Part shown: in pieces, positions 1 to 10,309 of the stretch
How the letters are laid out: each line of letters starts with the position of its first letter
How positions within the stretch are numbered: position 1 is the stretch's first letter
NCBI GenBank assembly: GCA_037447655.1
Contig: JBBHKE010000271.1
Coordinates: 496,001-560,000, forward strand
From: Zygnema cylindricum
Taxonomy: Eukaryota; Streptophyta; Zygnematophyceae; Zygnematales; Zygnemataceae
Length of the DNA stretch: 64,000 bases
Direction: 5' to 3'
Position numbers and translations under genes: made by a program
The notes under the pieces: model-generated
Seen by the model: only the letters and a program-made list of their open reading frames with translations
Databases searched by the model: none
Told to the model about the DNA's origin: nothing

Positions 1-83
1 TGGAACTCAAAGGGGTTAGGGTTATCCTAAAGGCTTCGTGGGAGCTGCTTACTCTAAGGACCAATGGAGGTCTCAGAGTTGCA
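1..83 (+). mobile_element. 3' tail of a Copia-type LTR (cut by window start)
   Basis: The last bases match the 3' termini of the other Copia-type LTRs here: a TTATCCTA block, then CCAATGGAGGTCTCAGAG and a terminal GTTGCA. What follows (ATAACAATCC...) is not the gag start that follows complete elements, so this is probably a solo LTR or a truncated 3' LTR whose body lies outside the window. Confidence 0.75.
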
Positions 84-254
84 ATAACAATCCATGGTGT
101 ATTTATATGTTTCCATAAAGAGGACAAGGTAATACAGTGTGAAAATTGACATTTTTTTTGACAATAGTGAAATAATAAAGTTTCGAAAGAAACTTATCCG
201 TAAACATTGTTAGAGCTATGAAAAGTTAAAGCTATCAATTTTCTTGTTTAATCC
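84..254. other. Unassigned AT-rich spacer
   Basis: I see no ORF, repeat or RNA signal here. It separates the LTR tail from a Gypsy LTR fragment. Confidence 0.4.
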
Positions 255-500
255 TGTAACAGGGTTACATAATTGGGTACTAAGTAGCTAGGGCTAGGCT
301 GCTATAATTGCGATTGCAGAGCAGCGCAGTTGCCATTCCAGAGCAGCGCAGCTGCGATTCCAGACCAGCGCAGCATAGCAACTTAGCGGCGTAGCAACTA
401 GTAGCGCAGCGGCGTAGCAGCGCAGCATAGCAACGCCGCAATTGTGTAGATTGAACTGTATAGTTCTACAAGGAAGTTTGGATAGATCTCGGATTGTCGT
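255..500 (+). mobile_element. Truncated chromovirus (Ty3/Gypsy) LTR fragment
   Basis: It begins TGTAACAGGGTTACAT and then runs through degenerate AGCAGCGCAGC and TAGCAAC units, followed by AAGTTTGGATAGATCT. The same order of motifs occurs in the better-preserved LTR at 13230-13713. Similarity fades after about 500, so the 3' half is missing. No internal region is attached. Confidence 0.65.
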
Positions 501-554
501 CTAACGCGTTTCGACCCAATTACGCGTCCCTTCAGCCCATCTTCAAACTTTATA

Positions 555-580
555 TAAAATCACCTCACGAGGTGATTTTA
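555..580. repeat. 26-bp palindrome TAAAATCACCTC/GAGGTGATTTTA
   Basis: Two perfect 12-bp arms are separated by AC. A related palindrome (AAAATCACCCCC TCGAGGTGATTTT) lies near 26621-26650 upstream of RPL10, so the motif recurs, probably inside a dispersed repeat. Function unknown. Confidence 0.6.
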
Positions 581-807
581 AATATAGTTACATGAGGTGA
601 GCAAATAGGCAGATGTTGTCGCACGTGTCAAAATTTTTTGACAATTTTTGTTCGCGGAGTTCCCAAAAAAAAAACCATTGCACGTTTCCAACCTACGTGA
701 CTTTTTTCCGTGCGTTTTTTTCCGTACAGGGGCCGTGGAGGGGGTTTCAACCAACAGGCGCCATTTCGCAAAAGCGAAGTCCGTGAAAGCGCCTCTCTCT
801 CTCTCGC
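581..807. other. Non-coding spacer before LTR, ends in CT-rich tract
   Basis: It contains runs of A and T, GTAC and CCGTAC motifs and a short CT repeat immediately before the LTR start. The weak ORF here has no family signature and I do not call it a gene. Confidence 0.4.
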
Positions 808-1017
808 TGTTGAAATAAGTAGTTTTATTGTATTTTCTAGGTCTAAATTAACTAGCGGAAAACATATAAAGAAAATGTAGGCAGCCTGCCTCCATCTCTT
901 ATCTCTTGCCCCCATACTTGTTGTAATCACTGAAGGAGAGAGAGAGCGATGGAGCCATGGCTGCCTCAGCTCCATAGGAAGGACTAAAGAGTGACTTAAG
1001 TCACTCTCAACAAAAGG

Positions 1018-1100
1018 TTGAGTCCGGCAGGACTCGAACCCCCGATCGGTAGAGCGCGGCGTAGCCGTTAGCTCTAACCAGTCTGTCGTAGAAGTCCGTT
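1018..1100 (-). other. tRNA-like module inside LTR (antisense)
   Basis: On the minus strand a D-arm/A-box-like TACGACAGACTGGTTAGAGC is followed about 30 nt later by a perfect B-box GGTTCGAGTCC (complement of 1030-1040). Acceptor-stem pairing is poor, so this is a tRNA-derived sequence and not a functional tRNA gene. The twin LTR at 9262 carries the same module. Pol III transcription from it would run toward the LTR 5' end. Confidence 0.65.
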
Positions 1101-1499
1101 AAAAGATATAGGGTTTGATTAGTATTTAAACTATTGTACTATATAGAAATCATTTAACTCATTTACGCATTTAACTCATTAGAAATCATTTAATCTTTAC
1201 GGCGTGCATAGATACAGTTTGATAAAGTACGAAGTACTATACTAATTTGAAACGGATATCGCGTTTCGACATCGAAACAAATACGGCGCAAGTATTTATT
1301 ACGAATGAGATTACATTTCGCGTCAAATCTCACGGCGCACATCATCGCCGAAATATCGGAATGGTAACTTTGGCATTTAGTGACATGGCATGACCTAGAG
1401 CCACGTGGAGAGACGACATTTGGTCGCAGGAATTCCGAGGAACGTACGGACGAGTGGAAAATGGACACGCGTCCGCCTAATGGCCTTGTCGTACAGAGG

Positions 1500-1663
1500 C
1501 CGTACAGAAAGTACATCGGCAGTAGTACTTTCTGGTACTGTACAGTGTTTTGATTGGTTCGTACAGGCAGTAGATAGGGGTTGTGAGAGAGAACTAAGAA
1601 AAACTAGGACTTAGGAAAAATCAGGTAGATAGTCCTCTCTCTTTTTGAGAGTTTGTATAAATT
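1500..1663 (+). promoter_or_regulatory. LTR core promoter: GTAC inverted repeat plus TATA-like box
   Basis: CGTACAGAAAGTAC and GTACTTTCTGGTAC form an inverted repeat (about 1500-1543), followed by GTATAAATT at about 1655. The same arrangement, with changed bases, is found in the other LTRs of the window, which supports a Pol II promoter role. GTAC is the core recognised by plant SBP/SPL factors; that link is inference. Confidence 0.5.
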
Positions 1664-1876
1664 GGCATCTTTGCCACCCTATAACTTATCGCCTGGTTGG
1701 GCGTTTTCAGAGGTTTCTTTTTCTACGGACTCAGGGGAGTCAAGGCTGCACAAGGGTGCAGCCAGAGTGTCTGCTTGTCTGCTTGTGTAGCAGTGGTTGC
1801 CATTAAAATTGGGTTAGTTGATAACTATCTAGAGGCTTCCTGTATTCTGTAGTCCAATGGAGGACACAGAATTGCA

Positions 1877-2027
1877 CTCTCTCCCTCTCCGACAAACGCG
1901 TCTATCTCATTATCCTTGCAATGAAAAAAGGCAAGAAAGGTATCAAATGAAATATCTATAAAAAATATTTCGTTTGGTTATCGTTTAGCTTATTTTGGTG
2001 GCAAGTAGAGTGAGAACGGACGAACAA
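1877..2027. other. Unassigned spacer
   Basis: CT-rich start, then A-rich sequence. No gene or repeat recognised. Confidence 0.35.
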
Positions 2028-2400
2028 ACAAAATCGGGAAACCATGGCGGAATGTTTTGGAATTTGTGACGTCGACGCTATCATAAGTACGTGTGACGTC
2101 AAAATGTCACAAACCCTAAACATCTACAATGTCACAAGTAGCTAGACGTCTACAACCGTCTCTATTTTGTAATCGTCATCAATTGTGGCGAGTTTTGTAC
2201 GCGTCTACAATCGTCGCAAATTACACCCACGCCTACATGAGTCACAATCTAAAGTTAAGATTTCATTTCTTTACATACGAATGCTCTGAAAGTTGTACGG
2301 AGAATCTTCGCTAAAAAAAAAGTAACAAGACTAAGTTTCGGTTACATGAGAAAGTACCCTTACACTTAAAAATTTATCGTTCCTCAAATCTCCCCTAACA
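2028..2400 (+). repeat. Dispersed CGTC-rich repeat, copy A
   Basis: The stretch beginning GGGAAACCATGG, then GTGACGTCGACGCT, CCCTAAAC(A/G)TCTACAA and ending near a GTACGGAGAATC motif also occurs in reverse complement at about 25940-26280. Two copies about 24 kb apart in opposite orientation indicate a transposable element. I cannot define terminal inverted repeats, and the ORF at 2129-2314 is part of the repeat rather than a gene. Confidence 0.6.
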
Positions 2401-2798
2401 ACCGAAACTTGGTCGTACGGTAACGTTACCGTACAATAGCTTTTCCGTACATTGACTTGACCGTGCATTATTTTGCCGTACAAAATCTTGACGATACAGC
2501 AGGATTACCGTACACTTGTGACCGTACAAAAGTATGACCGCAGCTCAAACATGACGCGGAGTCACAGAGTCAAAGCAGACAAAACTGAAAGTTCATACGC
2601 CGGTACTGGTAAGTACTTTAGAGGGCATTTTGCCGTCCGCGATGTTTCATGCGAACTGACCGAACATGCTTCAAGATATGCTCCTCGAAGTTCCCACAAT
2701 ATCAATATAGTCTACAAACATTCACCGAGTCATAAATACACCCACCTCACAACACTGAAGGACGAACCGGCCAATCAGAACATAGTCTCGTACAATTG

Positions 2799-3003
2799 GT
2801 ACACCTTGAATCGTCATTAGCGTATAGAAATTATTAGTGAAAAGAAAAAATTAGCGTCATTTATTCTAATTTAGTGCCAGGAGACGTGGCATATTATGGT
2901 CCACGTCTTTAAATAGTGTAATTTATTATATTTATGGTATCAATGTCAAAATTGTGGGGTGCCGATATAGCGTACATAAGGCTAATAACGATTCACGGTG
3001 TAC
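2799..3003. mobile_element. MITE of the GTACACCG family (205 bp)
   Basis: The left end GTACACCTTGAATCGTCATT and right end AATAACGATTCACGGTGTAC are inverted repeats. The body includes ATTCTAATTTAGTGCC and GACGTGGC, shared with the copies at 30419 and about 35205. No coding capacity, so non-autonomous. Confidence 0.7.
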
Positions 3004-3004
3004 T

Positions 3005-3617
3005 GTACACTGCGAATCGCAATTAGAGTAAATAAAAATATAGAGTAAAAAAACAAAATAAAACAATTAGTTATGAACGCTAATTTGTGCGATCCAACTT
3101 TTTCACAGAGGAAATCTACTCTAATTAATGTAAGTACTCTATATTGGGTTATGTCGGCGAAAATTATCCGCGATGAAATTATGAACACTAAATTATGTCG
3201 ACATACAAAATCTGTCAGTCCGTATATTTTTGACGTCATTATGACGTTAGTACTATTTGTCGCACTGAATGTCAGCTCACATTGCCGACGATGCTGTCGA
3301 CGGTTGAGAGTTATGCAAACGGCTTTTTTTCGATGTGATTAATTTTTTGTTTAGTGCGATTTCACGTGCGAGCGCGATTATATTAAATCATTATTTGTAC
3401 CTTTTTACTTATAAAAGTACAATGATGCACGGTCGGACGTCATCCGTAGTCCACACTATTTAAAAAGAACCTTTATTAGAATTTTAACGCTAATTAAGCC
3501 TTACCCTAAATAGTATAATGAAAAATTTAGAATCATTTACTCTATTTAAGGTGATTGAGTCGATATTTAGGGCGACCGAATTATTGCTATCTACTCTAAT
3601 TACGATTCGTGGTGTAC
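3005..3617. mobile_element. Non-autonomous DNA transposon, 613 bp, GTACAC ends
   Basis: Ends are GTACACTGCGAATCGCAATT and TTACGATTCGTGGTGTAC. A second copy of the same length class at 40892-41512 matches along most of its length, including TCTGTCAGTCCGTAT and GACGTCATTATGACGTTAGT. The ORFs at 2982-3239 and 3073-3342 fall inside it and are not conserved as proteins. It directly abuts the MITE at 2799-3003. Confidence 0.8.
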
Positions 3618-3675
3618 CATACTAAGGACGATACCCGGTGCTCTACCTGATACATAATCTAGATACGCCCACACT

Positions 3676-3746
3676 AAAACCTAATGCACAAAAGACAATC
3701 TATCTTTTTAATAAAAAGATAGATTGTCTTTTGTGCATTAGGTTTT
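3676..3746. repeat. Perfect 34-bp inverted repeat with 3-nt loop
   Basis: Left arm 3676-3709 and right arm 3713-3746 are exact reverse complements around a 3-base loop. Pieces of the arm (CTTTTGTGCATTAGGT) recur just downstream to about 3782. It could extrude as a cruciform or give a small-RNA hairpin if transcribed. Confidence 0.85.
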
Positions 3747-3782
3747 TTAGGTCTTTGCATTAGGTCTTTTGTGCATTAGGTT

Positions 3783-4336
3783 ATATAAAAAGTTTTTATA
3801 TATGTAGCACCGACATTCCGTCCGATGCACGACACGGTTCTGCTACGTCATTGTGGTTCAGCAATTGTACTGGTGACATTTTGAGCCGTCGGATTCGTAA
3901 AATCGAGCGGCTCCAGCGACGCGGTTCTATGACATTCCGGGTTATAAGGATTCAATCGACGCTGCCGATTCTTCCAAATACCCGTTATTACACGTGTCTT
4001 CCAAGTGTCCTCCGGAAACAATAAGAGAACAAATTTGATGACGTTCGTTTGACCTCCTCATGTACGGCATGTAAGCGGTTGTTCCAGCTGGGAACAGTGC
4101 TTGTTCGTTGAGCGTACGGCGATGGAGAAAAATAGTATGAGGACCGTTTTAATGTTTTCAGTGAAGTACAGACTTACAATGCCTCTTATAAATGCAAATT
4201 AGACATCTTTTACTACATTAGTATAGAGCATTCGACATATAATACCACGTTTTCTAACTATGATTATACAGGTTTGATTGTACAGAACGGAACAGTTTCA
4301 CTGATAGGATTAGCCACACCCAAAAAATAACTTCAT
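3783..4336. other. Unassigned non-coding stretch
   Basis: No convincing ORF, RNA or repeat was recognised. It ends abruptly where LTR sequence resumes at 4337, so it is probably unrelated DNA inserted into or fused with the LTR. Confidence 0.35.
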
Positions 4337-4929
4337 ATTGCAAGTATTTATTACGAATGAGATTACATTTCGCGTCAAATCTCACGGCGCACATCATCGC
4401 CGAAATATCGGAATGGTAACTTTGGCATTTAGTGACATGGCATGACCTAGAGCCACGTGGAGAGACGACATTTGGTCGCAGGAATTCCGAGGAACGTACG
4501 GACGAGTGGAAAATGGACACGCGTCCGCCTAATGGCCTTGTCGTACAGAGGCCGTACAGAAAGTACATCGGCAGTAGTACTTTCTGGTACTGTACAATGT
4601 TCTGATTGGTTCGTACATACAGTAGATAGGGGCTAAGAGAGGAACTAGGAAAAACTAGGACTTAGGAAAAATCAGGAAGATAGTCCTCTCTCTCCCTTTG
4701 AGAGTTTGTATAAATTGGCATCTTTGCCACCCTGTAACTTATCACCTAGTTGGGCGTTTTCAGAGATTTCTTTATCTACAAACTTAGGGGAGTCTAGGCT
4801 GCACAAGGATGCATTCACATTGTCTGCTTTTCTGCTTGGGTAGCAGTGGTGGCCATTGAAAGTGAGTTAGTTAATAACTATCTAGAGGCTTCCTGTATTC
4901 TGTAGTCTAATGGAGGACACAGAATTGCG
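4337..4929 (+). mobile_element. 5'-truncated Copia LTR (5' LTR of Copia-1)
   Basis: It is nearly identical to 1285-1876 but lacks the first ~475 bp, including the tRNA-like module. It ends ATGGAGGACACAGAATTG and runs straight into gag, so it serves as the 5' LTR remnant of the element below. The terminal CA is changed to CG. Confidence 0.8.
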
Positions 4930-5889
4930 GGTTATGGGCCCACCCTCTAGGGTGCCCACCATCAATGGATCTAGGTTCATCTATTGGGAAGCCATGATGA
5001 TGGGAGCTTTGTGCGAAAAACGATACTGGGGTATCGTCAGTGGACAAGTGAAACGTCCACCTTCAGGAACTCCACCAGGATTTGGAGGAGTAAGGTTTCC
5101 TACAGCTACGGCTGCCTCAGCGGAGGAGGCAGATGATGGGGATAGCAGTGTGTCGGAAAAGGGGAAAGGGAAGGAGACACCCCTCACTCCTAGAGCCACA
5201 ATATCGGGAGTGGCGACCGTGAAGACCGTGGAGAACAATACTCAAATGTTGGAGGATGTAAACATGGCTGCCAAGAACTTCATTCTGAGGCACCTCACTC
5301 AAGCTTTGGCCACCCCTCATCTTCACATTTACAAGGCCGAGGAGTTGTGGGTGAGTTTGGGGGAGATTTAAAGAGCTGGAACTATTAAGGAGCTCCAGTT
5401 GGCTGAGCAAAAACTAGTGAGTTACACTTACAAAGGAGGAAAGATGTTAGATTACTGTAATGATCTTTCTTATTTATATACGGAGATGGAAAGTGTCGGG
5501 TGGACAGGCACAATGAAAATGAAAGTTAACACTCTTATCATGAAGTTACCAAATGAGTTTGAGAACATAGTGTACCGAGTACAGGAAATGCCTGATAGTT
5601 CATGGAAATGGAACACAGTGGTCAGAATGATACTTGTGCAGGAAAACACAATAGAGATTAGAAGAGGAGGAAAGAGCATTATGCTCAAGCAATAGGAGGG
5701 GACCGATGGGGGAAGGAATCGAAGAAACCTTTTAGAGGGGAAAGAGATAATTCTGGAAGACCGATGCCCCCAAAGGGTCTTTGTCATTTTTGCAAAAAGC
5801 CATGACACTTCATCGCAGATTGTGTCAAGCTGTCGGAGCTGAGGCTCCAAGAGAACCATGGAGGGGGTTCTTCCAGAGGGAAGAAATAG
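4910..5889 (+). pseudogene. gag: Copia-1 gag pseudogene
   Basis: Nucleocapsid-type gag of a Ty1/Copia element. The start codon at 4910 lies inside the LTR end, so the protein begins MEDTEL before the conserved RVP-TINGSRFIYWE segment typical of Copia gag N-termini. The frame is broken by stops near 5369, 5693 and 5887. A CCHC zinc knuckle (CHFCKKP-stop-HFIADC, about 5779-5820) keeps the C-x2-C-x4-H-x4-C spacing but carries a TGA in the middle. It would package element RNA in virus-like particles when intact. No TGGTATCAGAGC-type initiator-Met primer site follows the LTR. Confidence 0.85.
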
Positions 5890-5895
5890 GCACTT

Positions 5896-8800
5896 GTGGT
5901 TACTAAAGTGACAGGAGAAACCGAGGATGAGTCCTCTGAGGAGGATGGGGAGTTTCTTCTTGACGAGAGTCTGGAGGAGAAAGAGATCCCTCGGAGACAG
6001 AAGTGTGCCCTTGGAGCAATTCGGGAAGCTCCACAGGAAGGATGGATCATCGACTCAGGTGCATCCATGCATATGTGTCGTGATAAAGAACTCTTCACTA
6101 AGCTAAGAAAGATCCCTACTGTAGAGATAGAGTATGGGGATGGGATAGTGGTTACTACAGATCTACTGGGATCAGTAGATCTGAAAGTCTTAGTGGAGGG
6201 TAAGCCTTCTATACTTACATTCTCAGATGTACTCTACATTCCTCAGCTGAGTAAAAATCTTGTCTCTACGTCTGTGTTAGATGACAAAGAGTTTGATACC
6301 TTCACCAGAACGGGAGTCTTTACAGCTAAGTATGGGGATGAAGTTTACTTCATGGCAGATAAGGGTAGCCAAGGAATGTTTAGGCTTAACCTGAGTAATG
6401 AAAAGAAGAATGCTTACTATGTTGGTGTTCCTAAGGTGATGATTTGGCATAAGCGGTTGGGGCATGTGCATTTTGATAGGTTGAGGGAAATGAAAAAACT
6501 TGGGGTAGTAGATGGCATTCAGTTTGGGGATAATGAAATGATGGATGATTGTAGTGGTTGTTCTCATGGTAAGGCTCACAGACTTCCCTTTCCCAAAGCC
6601 GCCACATATAGAGGTGAGAAAGTGTTAGACTTGGTCCACACAGATATTTGGGGACCCGCAAAAGTACCTTCGGTTGGAGGAAAGAGGCTTACGATGACAA
6701 TAACCGATGACTGGTCTAGATACTCTAGAGTCTACTTTCTGAAAACAAAGTCTGAAACATCAACTTACTTCAAAGAATATAAAGCTTGGAGTAAGAATTT
6801 GCATGAAACCCCCATTAAGAGAATAAAGAGTGATAATAGGGGGGAATATACCTCTAACCAATTTGAGGAATATCTGAGAGATAAGGGAGTGCAGCACCAG
6901 AAAACTGTACCATATAACCCGGATCAAAATGGGATAGATGAGAGGTTGAATCGAACACTAGGAGATAGTGTATGCAGCATGTTGGCAGACAAGAAAATAG
7001 GAAAGTGATTTTGGGCAAAAGCAATAAATTGTGCCAACTACATTAAAAATAGAGTCCTTACCTCAGCTGTAAAGGGAGTGACACCTTATGAGAGATGGGT
7101 TGGAAGGAAACCAGATGTCTCACACCTTAAAGTATTCGGTAGCCAAGTTTACAGTCTTGACACGGATAGGTAAAACTTGAAACTAGATGCTAAGGGAAAA
7201 CTTGGATACTTTGTGGGATATGATGAGGATAATAAGGGATATAGAGTCTATGACTTAGCAAAGAAAGATATCATTGTGGTCAAACACTTAGTTGTCATGG
7301 ATGAAGGAAATTCATTTGACCCCTTCAAATATACAAAGAAGATAAGAATCAGATTTGAGTCCGAAAGTGAGGAGAACTCGGTTGTTCCCGAAGGGGACAT
7401 GAGTGAAACCGTGATTACAAATTCAGGGGAGATCGAAAATACAGGAGACTCACCGGAAACCTCACATACTCCTATGGACTTCGAGGAGATAGAAGAAGCG
7501 AAACAAGAACCGGTTTCCATGGACAGGGGAGATGATGAGACAGTGAGAAGAAATCCAAGACTTCCATCCATTCCAGCTTCGGAGTTTGAGGGAGGAAGGA
7601 GGAACAGCAAAAAATTACAGGAAAAACAAGCCGCTCATAAGGTAACTAAGCTATCTCACCCAGATGAGCCTCAGTCTCACTCGGAGGTAGTGAATAGTCC
7701 AGAGAAAGAAAGATGGATTAGAGCCATAAATGATGAGATGGCTTCTATCATGGAAGCAAATATTTGGGAACTAGCGGATTGTCCTCCAGACAGAAAACGT
7801 ATTGGGTGTAAATTGGTATTTAAACTAAAATTGAACCCAGATAATACCATTGAGAAATATAAGGCTCGATTGGTAGCGAAGGGGTTCACCCAAAAGGAGG
7901 GGATTGACTATGAAGAGACCTTTGCTCCAGTTGTTCGGTTCCCATCAGTAAGGATTCTCCTCAGTCTGGCAGTAGCGGAAGACATGAAAATACACCAGAT
8001 GGACATTAAGATTGCTTTTCTTAATGGTGAGTTAGAGGAAGAAATTTTCATGAGACAACCCGAGGGGTTCGTGGAAGAAGGAGAAGAGAGCAAAGTCTGC
8101 AAGCTCATAAAGTCCTTATATGGAGTAAAGCAGGCTCCCTGACAGTTGAATAAGAAACTAGATGAGTTTCTTACCAGTCTAGGATATATCCATATCAGCT
8201 CTGACCATTCTATCTATATGTTTGAAGATGAGAATGGTGTCATTTTTATTGCAATTTATGTGGATGATTTGCTTGTGTTGAGTAAATCTTTAGAAAAGAT
8301 CAATAAGTTAAAGAAAGATCTTAGAAGCAGATTTGATATAAAAGATTTAGGGGAGGCAAGATATCTTTTGGGGATTGAAATGGAGAGAGATAGTGGGAAG
8401 AAGATTATCAGACTTACTCAGAAAGAAGCAATAGGTAATATTCTTTAGAAATTCCAGATGGAACATGCTAACCACTCTTATGGACTTGAAAAAAGTAAGT
8501 GATGGGAGTGTAGAAGGTGGAGTGATGACCTTAGATGATCAGATAAGTCCAGATGAGAGAGAGTTTATGAAGTCTATCCCTTATAGACACGTCGTAGGAA
8601 GTTTAATCTATTTTATGAATTGTACCAGGCAGGACATAGCGGCAGCAGTTGGAGTACTCAGTAGGAGTCTTAATGATCCTAGGAAGAGAGACTGGGAGGC
8701 AGCCAAGAGAGTCATGAGATATATGGTGGGAACTAGAGAGTTATGGTTGCATTTGGGAAGGGAGCACACTTACATCACTACTTCGAGTGACGCCAATTAT

Positions 8801-9255
8801 GGGGACGCACCTATGAGACGATGCACTTCTGGGTATGTGTTGTATGTTGGGGAAGGTGCTGCTGTAGGAGCTGTAAGCAACAAAAGGTGGTTGCTCAGTC
8901 CACTATGGAGGCTGAGTACATGGCCTCTTGTTCTGCTGTGAAAGAGTTGATGTGGGTCAAGTCATTGCTGCAAGAACTGGGGTATATGAAGGTGGGAGTG
9001 CATGAAGTGTTTTGTGATAATCAAGCGGCCATAGCAATTGCAGCCAATCCAAAACATCATTTTAAGGCTTAATATATGGACATAAGATTAAGTTTTGTAA
9101 GAGAAAAAGTGGAGAATAAAATAGTGAATCTTGTATATTGATCTGATGAGGAAATGGTGGCTGACTAATGACCAAACCTGTGCCCTCTCCAAAGTTAAAA
9201 TATTGCATAAAAAAGTGTGGATTAAAAGAAAAGTTAAAATTAGACAAGAAAATAA
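5896..9255 (+). pseudogene. pol: Copia-1 pol pseudogene (PR-INT-RT-RH)
   Basis: Domain order is protease, integrase, reverse transcriptase, RNase H, which defines Ty1/Copia. Visible motifs are protease WIIDSGAS (about 6043); the GAG-preintegrase HKRLGH and CSGC zinc pair; integrase DDE residues in HTDIWGP, SDNRGEY and DERLNRT; RT KARLVAKGFTQKEG and YVDDLL (about 8257); and RNase H QSTMEAEY and CDNQAA, then a TKPVPSPK tail. It is broken by in-frame stops near 7006, 7171, 8140, 8446, 9070 and 9139 and by a frameshift near 8870. The motifs remain easy to read, so decay is moderate. A polypurine tract (AAAATAAGGGGAG) abuts the 3' LTR. Confidence 0.9.
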
Positions 9256-9261
9256 GGGGAG

Positions 9262-10309
9262 TGTTGAAATAATTAGTTTTATTGTATTTTCTAGGTCTAA
9301 ATTAATTAGCCGAAAACATACAAAAGAAAATGTAGGCAGCTTGCCTCCATCTCTTCTCTCTCGCCCCCATACTTGTTGTAGTCACTGAAGGAGAGAGAGA
9401 GCGATGGAGCCATGGCTGTCTCAGCTCCATGGGAAGGACAAAAGAGTAACTTAAGTCACTCTCAACAAAAGGTTGAGTCCGGCAGGACTCGAACCCCCGA
9501 CCGGTAGAGCGCGGCGTAGCCGTTAGCTCTAACCAGTCTGTCGTAGAAGTCCGTTAAGAGATATAGTGTTTGATTAGTATTTAAACTATTGTACTATACA
9601 GAAATCATTTAACTCAAAATCTTTACTACGTGCATAGATACACTTTGATAAAGTACGAAGTACAATACTAATTTGAAACGCATATCGCGCATTTTGTTTC
9701 GACATCGAAACAAATACCGCGCAAGTATTTATTACGGCTGAGATTACATTTCGCGTCAAATCTGACGGCGCACATCATCGCAAAAATCTCGGAATGGTAA
9801 CTTTGGCATTTAGTGACATGGCATGACCTGGCGCCACGTGGAGAGAAGACATTTGGTCGCAGGAATTCCGAGGAACGTACGGACGACTGGAAAATGGACA
9901 CGCGTCCGCCAAATGGCCTTGCCGTACAAAGGCCGTACAGAAAGTACATCGGCAGTAGTACTTTCTAGTACTGTACAGTGTTCAGATTGGTTCGTACATA
10001 CAGTAGATAGGTGCTAAGAGAGGAACTAGGAAAAACTAAGACTTAGGAAAAATCAGGAAGATAGTCCTCTCTCTCCCTTTGAAAGTTTGTATAAATTGGC
10101 ATCTTCGCCACCCTATAACTTATCGCTTGGTTGGGCGTTTTAGAGATTTCTTTTTCTACGGACTCAGCAGAGTCCAAGCTGCAAATGGGTGCAGTCAGAT
10201 TGTCTGCTTGTCTGCTTGGGTAGCAGTGGTTGCCCTTGAAAGTGGGTTTGTTAATAACTATCTAGAGGCTTCCTGTATTTTGTAGTCCAATGGAGGACAC
10301 AAAATTGCA
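9262..10309 (+). mobile_element. 3' LTR of Copia-1 (1048 bp)
   Basis: It begins TGTTGAAAT directly after the polypurine tract and ends AAAATTGCA. Block order is identical to the LTR at 808-1876, but it is more diverged from the 808 and 4337 copies than those two are from each other. An antisense tRNA-like module sits at about 9470-9556. The sequence after the LTR is Gypsy RNase H, not host-like DNA. Confidence 0.85.
9470..9556 (-). other. tRNA-like module inside LTR (antisense)
   Basis: Same class as the module at 1018-1100. The minus strand shows a D-arm-like ACTGGTTAGAGC and an exact B-box GGTTCGAGTCC (complement of 9485-9495). Confidence 0.65.

Larger units (their letters stand above)
808..1876 (+). 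mobile_element. Copia-type LTR, full length (about 1.07 kb)
   Basis: It starts TGTTGAAAT and ends GAATTGCA (TG...CA). Conserved blocks in order are: an A/T-rich start with TATTTTCTAGGTCTAAA; a GCCATGGCTGCC block; an antisense tRNA-like module (1018-1100); GTAC-rich inverted repeats; a TATA-like GTATAAATT (about 1655); and an ATGGAGGACACAGAATTG terminus. It is not followed by gag. Flanking 5-mers CTCGC and CTCTC are near but not identical, so a target-site duplication is only possible. Its 3' half (1285-1876) is nearly identical to 4337-4929. It is either a solo LTR or the original 5' LTR of the Copia at 4.9-9.3 kb, displaced by inserted sequence. Confidence 0.8.

Noticed and set aside
1018-1100. 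Functional tRNA gene
   Set aside because: A- and B-boxes are good but acceptor stem and arm lengths fail; described as tRNA-like instead.
1190-1516. Minus ORFs MYFLYGLCTTRPLGG... repeated at 1190, 4254 and 9668
   Set aside because: They are the same LTR segment read antisense; repetition reflects LTR copies, not a conserved protein.
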